From assembly GCA_019914945.1 (NCBI GenBank), contig CM034110.1, positions 7,271,808 to 7,335,807 on the forward strand: DNA of 64,000 nucleotides, written 5' to 3'. The notes under the pieces were generated by a model. That model ran no database searches. It saw only the letters and a list, made by a program, of their open reading frames with translations, and had not been told where the DNA came from. Within the stretch, counting starts at the first letter, position 1, and every line of letters begins with the position of its first letter. Source of the DNA: Typha latifolia. Its lineage: Eukaryota > Streptophyta > Magnoliopsida > Poales > Typhaceae. Both the position numbers and the translations under genes were made by a program. Shown piece by piece: positions 47,769 to 59,360 of this stretch.

Positions 47769-50700
47769 TCATGAAGGATACAAGGGGATCACAGATTCTG
47801 GATAGTCTGTCCTCTTTCCAGCAAGGGAATAATATGAGAGTATCTGAGCCTGGCTATCTACACAAGCTCGTCTATCATCAGTTGCATGATCATAGATCTC
47901 TGGTCTGGGAGGAATAAATTCAATGTTCCAGTAGGGTCGGGCCATGGCCATAAGGTCATAGCCAGTCCGGGAAGCCTTGTAACCCTGGACCCACAAGTAC
48001 CTTAGTGATGGCAATTTCAGTGCCGCAAGGGCCAACGCATGCTCACTGAAGCAACAACTCCTCAATTCAAGCTTCTGCAAGTTCTTGCAACCTCTTGCAA
48101 AATGCATTAGACCAAGGTCAGATTCCCCGACATTACCTAGGAGCATGTACCGGATGTTGTTACTATAATCTCCAAGATAACTAAGTCCAACATCTGAAAG
48201 TCCTCCGGGTCTCAAATAAAGAGCAAACCTCTGAAGTTTGGTGCAACCTCTCAACAGAGCACGAACCCCATTGTCAAGAGGTAAATCTGTTACTCTTTCT
48301 TCTCTGTCAAGCAAGACAAGCCGGAAGTCGCAAAGATTTTTGCTGTAAGTTCCAATGGATTCCAAAGCTGAATTTGTAATATCAGAGACATACACTGCTA
48401 TGTATTCCAGTTCAGGGCAGCCCAGAGCTAGAGCTGAAAGCCCTACTTGTGAAACTCTACCCTGCTCATCTTGCAAACCAGGCTCATCATCCCCTCGCTC
48501 TATTCTGAGTCTTTGTAATTTCTTGCATGTCTCAGCAACAACTTCGAGCCCCCTATCTCCAATCACATTCCTTACCTGTTGAACAAATTCAATAGGAGGA
48601 TTAAGAGAATTGCAACATGTAGTGAAAAATAGATCTTTCGAAGACATGCTACCTCAAGAATTTCTAGATTGGGACATCGCTGAATGAGCTGACAATGATC
48701 CTCAGTGCTAAGAAAAGTATACTGCAAGTCCAGCTTCTTAAGAGCAGCACACAATCGAAAGATAGTTGGCATCTCATTTGTGCCCATGTAATTAAGGCCC
48801 AAGCAGCGGAGTCTTGAAGGAAAGATAACTCTATCATATCTGTTGGTCTCTCCTTGATCATTAAATGATCCTCCACCGAAGTCCTCCAATGCTGTGGCTG
48901 TTTGGAAAAAGTCAACTAGATCAGAAAGATCACATTCGCTGATCTTCAAGGAACTCAATGACCTGCAGTTCCTAGCAAGTAGCTCTAGGTCTTTTGGCAA
49001 GATACTGAGTTCTGTCATATAGAAATTCAAAGTGGCCAACACAGTATTGTTGACAGCAAGCTCATGGAGCCATTCACTGTCATTGTCAGTAATCGAGCTT
49101 TCTTCCAAAAATAAAGTTCTAAGGCATCTGCTGATACAATAGGCAATAATAAATTAGTTGCTGCAGAAGATAAGCAGATGCAACCTTGGCATGATATTAA
49201 TATGAAACTATGTGACTGAAAACATCTCAAAGGTCACAAAACAATTAAGTGTGAAAAAGCAGAATCCTAACAAGGCTCATAGTCTACAAAAGCAATATTG
49301 GCAGGATTTAATCTCAGATTCCATTCCTGATGGGTGAAATTATGACATGTAGTAGCACAAAAATGATCATATCTACTTTTGGACCTCTGCCTTGGCAGCT
49401 ATAATATTCAGTTTTTAGAGCAACACTAAAGGATTTAATTGTCTCTTGTTCTGATGACTTTATTCTCATTACTATCATTTTCAAAGCTGACACTAGTGTT
49501 CTTTAATTAAAGCATATGGTATGCATGACTGCACTTGAAGGTACTTTGTAGCCTAATTATTATAATTATGACCTATTATCTTCAAAGCCAAGAGTTTGTT
49601 TTCTTGTTAGAGGAGAAAAGAAGGATTATCAACTCAAACAGTAAGGATATTGTTATCTAGTTGGAAGAGACATTTCTGTGGTGGTCTTTATGGTCTAATT
49701 TTCTTTGTGCTTATTCATTACCTTCAAAGAGAAGAACTTTATACTTCGGAAAGAGGAGACATTGTACCAACAATCATTATTACAAGCTATCCAAATTCTT
49801 ATGCAAACTATTATGGAGGTATTTAAAAATTACATGGTCAGAATAGCTAAATTTTATTTTCTTCAGGACTTAAAACCTTAAAAATGACTCCCAACAATCT
49901 CCCTTCTCACAGTCACAGATGAGCCAATTGATAAGACAATCAGGATGTTTTTAGCTTGAAACTCACACAATGGACTCAGATAGAGGCGATTATAGAGAAA
50001 CCTGAGCTCTAATGCGATTGTAGGGACTACCCAACACAACATTTAACAAAGATTCAGTATATATTTTGTATCCAATTTAACTAAGGAAGATTATGCATGT
50101 GGATTTGTGGGCTTATTGTCAAATGTCATCCTTTTACATCTCATCTTTGATTCTATTTGATATAACATTTCACAAATGATTCCCAAAAATCCCTACCCAG
50201 AAGATTGTTTCTAGACACTAGTCATTTTCCTGAAATATATATATATTCTGTATTTTGCATTGTTCTTTCTGTATCTATATCTTGAGTTAATTCAGTAGCT
50301 TCTGTATTAATTCTGATGTCGATAATCACTCGAACAGGACATTTACCCCGCAAGTATGTCAGTTGTTTATATGTATCAATTTGTTATCTTCCTAACATCG
50401 TTTGAGTGGAACATTTGGCTCCAAGGTTAGTCTAGTGATGTCACTAGACCAACTGATGTACTGTATGAATCAGTTGGATTTGTAGACATATCACTATTGA
50501 TTTCTTGAAACATAATTTTCTTTGCTAATTCCTATTTTTGCTGTATTTTAATGGTGATTACAAAATATATTATTCTATTGATTAGCTTGATAAACAATGT
50601 AATAAATACGCACTAGTAGAAGCATACACTGCGAGAAAAATCCCAAGCTCCATTTACATCCCTATTGACTCTGTACTTCTATTATGGACTCCTGAAATAC

Positions 50701-51547
50701 CTCCAAATTTCAAAGTACAACAAAAGCAGTATTCACAATTCTGCGACTCTATCTTGTGTCTAGAATCCAAAGTTTTAATCCACTAGAGCATCCGGATTGT
50801 CAATTCTTCGATTCTAGCACATAAAAAATATTCATCTAGTTCAGAACAAACAAATAAGAATCTTGTAGGCCAAGAAAATCACAAAATAGACTACCCAATT
50901 CCACAGCTGCACTCCTAACATATATCCACTTAAAGAACAAAAGTAAAATCAAAAGCAGTGCAAAAAAGAGCACGAGAGAATAAACAAGAACTCAAAAGAA
51001 GCCAAGAACATCAAAAAATATTACAAATCTAGCAGCGAAATCACCTGCAAGAGCGAGCGATGAGCTTAAGGGCATCAGTCGAGAAGCCGGAACACTTGTC
51101 AAGCTTAATCGACTGAAGCATATGCCCCCGCGCCTTCACGAGCACCTCGATATCAGCATCCCTCACTATCATGCGCCGCAGGTGCAGCGACTTCAGGCAC
51201 TGGAAAGCGACGGCGATCTCGGCGATCCAAGGCGCTGCGTACCCACCCCAGTCCTCGGGGATCAGGTTGAACATGGCGGCTCGCGGCTTCCCCTTAAGCT
51301 TGAGCGACTCGAGTCGGTTGAACCGGCGGCAGAGCATCCCCGGCGTCGCCGAGTAGCAGATCGCCACAGTCACGTGCTTCCGCGTCAGCGCGTCGACCCA
51401 GTACCACCGCCGGCACACCAGCGACACGGCGTCGCGGTCGCGGGGATCGTCCACGTACCCCAAGACGCACTCCAGGGCCACGTCCGGGATCCCGTCCGAG
51501 CTCACGGACCTTCTCAGGCGCCTTTCGTCGAGCACCTCGCCGCCCAT
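47769..51547 (-). CDS. COI1: COI1 jasmonate receptor, F-box/LRR protein
   Basis: This is the substrate receptor of the SCF-COI1 ubiquitin ligase. With a JAZ repressor it perceives jasmonoyl-isoleucine and triggers JAZ degradation in the nucleus. Three minus-strand exons (51547-51045, 49127-48653, 48575-47769) encode 594 residues, close to the 592 of Arabidopsis, in phase throughout. An N-terminal F-box region (DVALECVLGYVDDPRDRDAVSLVC) is followed by leucine-rich repeats. Hormone-pocket residues known from the Arabidopsis structure are kept: Arg89 and Phe93 in KGKPRAAMFNL, and Arg, Tyr and Trp in LRIERG, VYVSDITN, LLDREER, YLRPGGL, LRSCCFSE and YLWVQGY. I chose MGGE (51547) over an upstream in-frame ATG (51592) because monocot COI1 proteins start this way. 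Intron 1 is long (about 1.9 kb). Confidence 0.96.
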
Positions 51548-51835
51548 CCGGAGAAACCCAACAAAATCGAGAACAACGACAAGCTTCGCCAAGTATTACT
51601 TGGATTTGGGGATCGTTTTCGGAGAATGGAATCGAGGAACCAAGAATTGGATCAGATCCGCCATTAGTGGGAGCAAGATAGAACTCGGATAGCCCGAATA
51701 CCACCAAGCTTATCCGGCGGCAAAGGCGGATTTATACATGGAGATGCAGCTTGGATGTTGATTTTATTATTATCGCGTTATTATTCTTCCACTGGATTGG
51801 CCGATTGGGTTTCTTAGGTCGCAAATAATTCTGGG

Positions 51836-51856
51836 GAGAGAGAGAGAGAGAGAGAG
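51836..51856. repeat. (GA)n microsatellite upstream of COI1
   Basis: About ten GA units roughly 290 bases upstream of the COI1 start; they read as CT repeats on the gene strand. Confidence 0.95.
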
Positions 51857-54215
51857 GAGCGAGAGAGACTTTCGGAGAATATTTATTGGAGCAAATTTTT
51901 ACTCCTCTCGTTTACGCACCACTTGTCGCCCGCTGTCTCTGACAAGAGGACCCTACTATGTTTTGTTCACTTTATTAGGGTTCTTTTGCAAATTTACTCT
52001 GCTACTATTTTGAGCCCATGCATGACGTTCTTTAGATTTGTTGACTAAAGATTCTTGCATCCCAAATAATTGAGAATAGAGGAAGGAAGAGAGAGGCACA
52101 AACTCATTATTCATACCATATTACCATGCCTCCCTCTTCTCTTTATTTATTTTTTTAGGAATTTAACAAATAACATTCTACAATTTAGTTGTTTCATAAT
52201 TAACACCATCTTTTAATCTATCCCCAATTCTTTGCGTATGATTTTCATACAATTTTTTTTCTCAAAAGTATTTCAGTAAATTTAGTTAATAAGGGGGGTT
52301 GGGTGAAAAAGTGTCTCATGGATCTCTCGTAACTTCATTAATGAGGCTACTGTTCCCAATTTTAGTAAATTAATCATATCTTTCTGAGAGAGAGAGAGTA
52401 AAGGAAGTGATCATTGGGTGAGATGCTTATAAATATCGACAGTTATAGAAAGGTTGGCGAAAAAGAATCTTGAAAGCGACGTGACCGTAGAGGCGCTGGG
52501 GAAGTTATGGGGTAATTATCATGAGAAGATACGGAGTATTGATGCTAAATCGCACCCCATTTAACCTACTTAATGCTCACAGCTGTTGCGCAGTAACTTT
52601 CCTGACGCATTTTTTGCTTTTTGGCCCCTCTGTTTGTCGGAAATTGGATCCTGTGGGGCTCCACTAAAAAAAAGCAGTGCGATGGATCTAATCCAAATAA
52701 AAGAAGCAAGATTTGGATCTTAATGAAACACTTTACAGCTAAATACAAATTTCCCCGTACTTATACCCGAAATGACTTCACGGCTGTACAACTTTTTGTA
52801 TTTAAAAATTAATCCCTCTCACCACATTGAAGTGGTTAGATTTTTCAACCAAAATAACGGAACCCAATCTAAATTACCAAAATACCCATTCGTATATTTA
52901 ATACAATTAAATTATTAAAATACCCTCTCTTTTTTTTTAATCATTTAGACAGAGCTCGGTTAAATAGGATAGAAATTCTAACAATTCCATTTTAGTTATA
53001 AATACAAAGATTGATTTAGTTTAAAAAAAAGTTCTAAGTGTTTGTAAGTATAATTAATTATATGAAGGTAAAGTGTATTCTTGTAGTTAATCTTATTTTA
53101 AACACATGTTAGATTTAAATAATTTGTAGATAGGCAAAATAAAACTTTTTAAAATAGAACTTTAGTATTATTCTTGAAAGATTTTTTTATAATTTCGACA
53201 CAATTTATGATATTTCAAAAATATTGTGATAAATAAAAATATTTAAAAATTTTGACCGAGATATTCTATTCATGTGACTCCCTAGTTGAACGTTAAGGCC
53301 GTTGAATTCGGACAAAATAATTATTCAACCTTAGCTGTATACTTAATGATAGAAGGTATCTCACTCTTCTATTTTTCATGTTATATTAATACGCAACTAC
53401 GCTATTGAGACCCTGACGGAAAAATAAAAACAATTTAAAATTGTCAAATTAGATTTAATAAATTGGATCCAAATTTAGCAGTCATTCACATCATTTAGAT
53501 ATTCTCGTGTGTGTATGTCACACTCGTATAGATATGCCGCCTCAAATTTATGCTAACTATTTATAACGTAATTCAACTATAACGTGTATATTTCTATTAG
53601 CTCCCCTTCACTTTATGAATCATTTTTTTTAATATTTTAGAATACAACTCTTTATTCTAGAATAAGAATTAAATATTATAATAAGTCCATTCTAAAATAT
53701 AAATATTATTTATTAAAATTATATTTTATACCACATACAAATCTAATTACTATTTTACTCTTAAAATGTATCCCATAAATATACTTTATATCAATTATAT
53801 TACTATTCATGTTAATTTTATAAAAAATAAAACACAAATTTCTTATCTTTTTATTTACTTTATATCACATTAAAATTAATTATTACACTTTTTATTTTAA
53901 TATATAATAGTTATATTCTAAAATTTAGTAATTACGATATTTAGCTATTATTCTGAAATAAATATTTTTATTCTAAAATTAAATATATATATATATACTT
54001 CTTGAAGCAAGCTGAGGCCAAGTTACTATCCACACAGTGCCCTCTTGATATCATCAAGATAACATTTATTTCAAAAGAATAATATATTTCATAACGCAAG
54101 TTCATGTATTACTATACTAATGGAGTACGCATATGGATAACCATCGTACATTAGTTTATATAAAAATATTGCTCTAAGAAGTGCTCTAAGCTTGGAAGTT
54201 ACAAACTCACTAAAG

Positions 54216-54293
<78 letters not shown>
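54216..54293. repeat. A(41) tract followed by (TA)n
   Basis: A 41-base A run joins directly to about 37 bases of alternating TA. A poly-A tail from a retroposed sequence is possible, but no SINE or LINE body is recognisable to its left. Confidence 0.9.
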
Positions 54294-54295
<2 letters not shown>

Positions 54296-54849
54296 CTTAT
54301 CATTTCAAGCTTGGACTTAAATTTTAATTTCAATCCTAAGCCAAAAATTAAGTCAAATAGGAGCCGAGCTTGATGAGCTTTGTTCAAGCTGGGCAAGTAC
54401 TAGTTAAATAGTATTAACTATTAAAAAATAATTAGTTTTTTATATTTAATATTCTAATAAATAGTAATGGTTAGGACTCCCCTATTAAACTAATTGGCAC
54501 AGATCCACTTGTGAATATTAAACTAGGCAAAATTTCAAAACACCTCCTATATCTTTGGTTAATTAAATGGTTAATTAAATTTAAAGTTAGTTTTAGAGTC
54601 TCGGTAGAGCTTAACCAGGCTCCAAATTTAGATTTTGAAGCCCGATTAGAGTTACTCTTATGCTAAGAGAATTAATCACCGCTAGCATATTCCAACGGGA
54701 TCTTATTAAGATCTAATGAGATCGAAGGGTTTTTAGCTTAAGATTGGAAAGGAAACGAGAGCAAGTGGAGAATAGAGGGAACGAGGGCATCAAGCGGAAA
54801 CGGGTTAAACCCGAATCCGAACCGCTGCTGGGGTAAAGAAATAAAAAGA

Positions 54850-56950
54850 TTCTGCGTTTAGCATTCTGTATTTATATATAATATGATTTGAAACGAAATT
54901 TACTTTCATACAGGGTGTTAAATGCAAAATTTACTAAAAATTAGAGAAATTGGCATGTAGCGCCACGTATTGATGCAATATGATGTGAACCAAAAATTCA
55001 CTTATAAATAGGGTGTTAAATGAAAATTTCTCTAAAATTGGAGAAATTTGCACTTAAAATAAAATTCACTTACATATAAGGTGTCAAATGAAAACTTCTC
55101 AAGAAAAAATTAGAGAAATTTGGACGTAGCAAGGATATTATGCGGTATTATGCGAACCAAAATCCACTAATATATAGGGTGTTAAATGAACAGTACACCA
55201 AAATTAAAGATTTTGCAGCTAACTACACCTGTATTTATGCAATATTATTCAAACAGAAAATTCACATACATATAGGGTGGTACGTGAAAACTTTACCAAA
55301 AAACTTCATTTAGAACCCTGTAATTTTGTAATATTACTGAACTGAAAAATCATATATTTATAGGGTGTTAAATGATAACTTACTAAAAAAAAAGAAATTT
55401 GCAGTTAGCCTCACTATTTATGCAATATTAAATAATTAGAGAAATTTGCACTTAAAATAAAATTCACTTACATATAAGGTGTCAAATGAAAACTTCTCAA
55501 GAAAAAATTAGAGAAATTTGGACGTAGCAAGGATATTATGCGGTATTATGCGAACCAAAATCCACTAATATATAGGGTGTTAAATGAACAGTACACCAAA
55601 ATTAAAGATTTTGCAGCTAACTACACCTGTATTTATGCAATATTATTCAAACAGAAAATTCACATACATATAGGGTGGTACGTGAAAACTTTACCAAAAA
55701 ACTTCATTTAGAACCCTGTAATTTTGTAATATTACTGAACTGAAAAATCATATATTTATAGGGTGTTAAATGATAACTTACTAAAAAAAAAGAAATTTGC
55801 AGTTAGCCTCACTATTTATGCAATATTAAATAAAAATTTGCATATATATAAGGTGTTAAATGAAAACTTCACCCCAAATCAGAGAAATTTACATTTAGCA
55901 CCCGTCTTTATGCAATATTATTAAACCAAAAATTCAAATATGTAGGGTGTTAAACGAAACTTTAACAAAAATTAATAGAAATTTTCAATTAGGACCCCAT
56001 ATTTATGCAATATTTTATTTAAAAGAATTTTACACATATATAGGGAGTTAAGTGATAACTTCACCGGCATCAAAGAAATTTGCAATCAGAACCCCATATT
56101 TATGCAATATTTTACTTAAAAGAATTTTACACTATATAGGGAGTTAAAGTGACAACTTCACCGGCATCAAAGAAATTTGCAATTAGCACCTCATAATTAT
56201 GTAATATTATTTAAATAAAAAACTTTACATATATAAAATGTTAATGAAAATTTCACCAAAACAATTCAGACATTTAGCGCCCCGTATTTATGCAATATCA
56301 CTGAACCGAAAATTCACTTATATATAGGGTGTGTTAAATGTAAACTCTGACAAAATTGAAAACATTTGCAGTTAGAACCCTGTATTTATGCAATATCATT
56401 AAATTGAAAATTCACTCATATATAGGGGGTGTTGAATGTAAAGTCTGCCAAAATTAAAAACAGTTGCAGTTAGAACCCTCTATTTATGCAATTATTTCAA
56501 TTGAAAATTTACATATATATAGGGTGTTAAATGAAAACTTCAGCAAAAATCAAAGAAGTTTGCATTAAGGGCCCGGTATTTAAGCAATATTATTGAGCTG
56601 AAAATTCACCTGTATATACAGTGTTAAATAAAAACTTTATGAAATTAAAGAAAATGTATATATACCACCCCGTATTTATGTATATTACTGAATGGAAAAA
56701 TCAGTTATATACGTTAATGATAACTTCACAAAATTAAATAAATATCCAGTTAGCACCCTGTATTTATGCAATATTATTTAAACCAAAAATTTACATACTA
56801 GAGCGTTAAATAAAAAACTTCACCTAAATCAAATAAATTTGCAATTGGCGCCCCGTAGTTATGCAATATCACTGAGCAGAAAAAAAAATCATTTATATAT
56901 AGGGTGTTAAATGAACACTTCATTAAGAAATTTACAACGGTATAATCTGC
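54850..56950. repeat. Degenerate minisatellite, about 22 units of roughly 95 bp
   Basis: The core phrase AGGGTGTTAAATGAAAACTT and its variants recur about 22 times from 54.91 to 56.90 kb. Spacing is mostly 85-105 bp, with a few shorter or longer units. Each unit also carries, in order, an AGAAATTTGCA-like phrase, a CACCCTGTATTTATGCAATA-like phrase, an ACCGAAAATTCAC-like phrase and TATATAGGGTG. The CACCCYGTATTTA and TATATAGGGTG parts are imperfect inverted repeats of each other, so each unit could form a hairpin. Units diverge considerably except in the 398-bp duplication listed separately. No coding capacity. Confidence 0.93.
55041..55833. repeat. 398-bp perfect tandem duplication inside the minisatellite
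   Basis: Bases 55041-55435 and 55439-55833 are identical by eye over 395 bases, at an offset of 398. Each copy contains four of the degenerate units. Identity here against strong divergence among ordinary units indicates a recent multi-unit duplication, or an assembly duplication. Confidence 0.95.
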
Positions 56951-57055
56951 AAGGAATATTCAAACAATTATTAAGAAGCTTAGATGGACTTCCACATCGT
57001 TCACAGATACAACCCTAGTCAAAGGTCTGCCGGCTTAGAAACTCTTCTTCCACGG

Positions 57056-57090
57056 AAATAAATAAATAAATAAATAAATTAATAAATAAA
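57056..57090. repeat. (AAAT)n microsatellite
   Basis: About eight AAAT/AATA units with one irregular unit. Confidence 0.9.
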
Positions 57091-57561
57091 TTTTATGGAC
57101 AAGAAATTAGTTGTTCGATCAAACAAATAAGTTCGTTCGACGAGTAAAACACACGATGTCTTTTGATAAATCCTCTTATAAAATTTGAAAATACAGGGTG
57201 CAGACTGCAATAAACACACAGTTAATAACTAAATAAATAAATAAAGAGTTGCTTGCTCCACTTGGAGACTAGGCTTAGTTTTCCTACTTATATTCTATTA
57301 GAGCTATCTTAATTAAATAACAACTCAAAGGTAGGGAGTGATTATAATTAATTGGGTAGCTAGCGATTGGGAAGGAGGGTTCGAGTTAAGTATCTGTTAG
57401 GTTGTCACAACAGGACCAAATAAGGTACGTTTTTTTAGGAGCTGACCTTTCTTTGGGTCAGTGGTTGAGTCTTACAAATCTAATATAATTTTTTTTCTTG
57501 TTTATTTAAAAATTTTCTCGTGTACCTCTCAAAAAAATATTTATGTATGTGAAAATCCTTC

Positions 57562-57750
57562 TGTTAGGGTCAACCTTAGGCGGGTTTGTCTTAGCCATCA
57601 GATGCACACATCCAACGACTTCAATTACACTGATCACCATCTCTTTGTATTCATATCCAAGCATGATCAAATTATCGAATCCATGGGACTAATGTATGTC
57701 GTTGTTCACCCGACCATCGCTCGAATCGATCCGTGAGGTCAGCCCTAACA
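57562..57750. mobile_element. Candidate 189-bp MITE
   Basis: The left end TGTTAGGGTCAACCTTAG faces an inverted right end whose reverse complement is TGTTAGGGCTGACCTCAC, giving about 16 bp of imperfect terminal repeats. The flanks AAATCCTTC (left) and AAATCGTTA (right) agree at seven of nine positions, a possible decayed target-site duplication. The interior is more GC-rich than its surroundings and creates a spurious 91-codon frame. No transposase. Confidence 0.5.
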
Positions 57751-59360
57751 AAATCGTTATCTAATCTAAAAGGATTTTCTTTCTATACCCAAATAAATTA
57801 AGAATACTTTATTTAATAGAAAGTCAATTGGGTGATTCTGCCAGGCAAAATTAAAAGTAGGTAAACCCGCGAACTAACAAACCTGTTGGTTTTTCGTGCA
57901 AAACGCTCTAAAAATTAGTGTAAGATATGCAATATTATTGAAAGGAAAGAAAAATAAAATTACGTGTAATATTGAGTACACCTAAATATATTATGATATG
58001 ATATCCTGAATCTTTCCTATTAACTTCACTTTTTTTTTTTACTCTGCGTTAGTTGAGTTGACGTGGCAACGACTAGTTTAGAAACAGATGTGATAATATA
58101 TATTAAAGATAATTTCTTTTTTTATTCCTAAACTACTACTATTAATTATTTTTTTTATAACGACCCCTAAACTATTTTTTGATACACAATAATTTTCTCA
58201 ACTATTAAAAAATACATAACCCTCTTAATATCGTAGATAGAATCAAGAAAATAACCAAAATGTGATAATATATATTAGGGATGATTCTTTTTCGGATTAA
58301 CTGCTTAAGTTTAAAGTACAGCGGATAAAGTTGAAAATTGGATTAAGGTTGGATTAATCGAGTCAGTCGTTATAATTAATTCACATATCAACATATCTGA
58401 TTGAGGTCAAATGAGGGTTATGAATATTATTGGACTAATTGGGGGATAAAAACTAGTTATATTTCGGGATAAATCTTTCGGATGGCAAAAACGACCCGGA
58501 GAAGCAAACCAGAGAGACAAAAAGTACAATTACGCTGGTTTGTTGATATCATCAGCTCGTGAAAAGGACAATTGGTACTCCACGTCAGCACTAGTTGTGT
58601 CTAATTGTCTTTAAAGATTACTTAAGTGAGAATGCCATAGACAATATTGATAGTTTTAAACTTTATAACGTCGAAAGCATTATGAGATACATTTTCCAGG
58701 ACCTCTATGTTTTTGAGAATAAAAAATAAAGCTTTTAGAAAACAATTAGAAGGGACCTTTTGTTAGGAAATGTTACATATCGTATCAATGTTACCCTAAA
58801 TTAAAGCAATAATCTCTAATTTGACGAATATAGTACTGCCTCTATTTCTTAGTTTCCTAACTTTCAATAGGAAGGTATAGACTCTCTGGACCAAAGAGAG
58901 ACTTCAATCAATAAAAATCTCAGAGTGGATGCATTATAGTTTTATAAATGTACGCCAGTAGGACTTATATCCATATCATATGACAAATCTTGCATCACTA
59001 TAGTTTTGAAGCCACAATCTGTTGTAGAATAGAGTATAAAGATAATTGTAGTCCAAATGGACTGCAAGACAACAATTATGAACGAAAAAAAAAATTATGA
59101 ACCAATACTGATTGTACTACTCGAAAGTTTAAATGAGTTAAAATTTTTTTAATTACAATCCCAAAAAAGGAGCCACTTTTGGCAAGCAAAGCATGCAAAA
59201 CAAGAGGGGATATAGAACACGGCATCATTTGTTGACCGCTAGCCTACAACAATGTACACAAGACAGGCCATCTTGACCTTTCACCAGCATTGTTTGCATA
59301 ACTTGGTCGATGAGAAGTCATCATCTGCCCAGTTGCCGTTCTTCTAATACTTGGCTATCG

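Larger units (their letters stand above)
51548..54849. other. COI1 upstream region and AT-rich intergenic DNA
   Basis: The first few hundred bases are the COI1 leader and promoter, including a GA run at 51836-51856. Beyond 52.8 kb the DNA is very AT-rich. A stretch near 53.64-53.99 kb resembles, inverted, the candidate MITE near 6.5-6.9 kb. A poly-A plus TA tract lies at 54216-54293. No gene seen. Confidence 0.5.
56951..59360. other. Intergenic region after the minisatellite
   Basis: AT-rich. It contains an AAAT microsatellite at 57056-57090, a candidate MITE at 57562-57750 and a direct repeat of ATGTGATAATATATATTA near 58088 and 58259. The final 100 bases before 59361 are probably 3' UTR of the minus-strand gene. 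No protein-coding gene recognised. Confidence 0.5.

Noticed and set aside
54199..54396. Minus-strand frame through poly-A/TA tract
   Set aside because: Translation is only Tyr/Ile and Phe repeats from the microsatellite.
57461..57736. 91-codon frame
   Set aside because: Mostly inside the candidate MITE; no protein family features.
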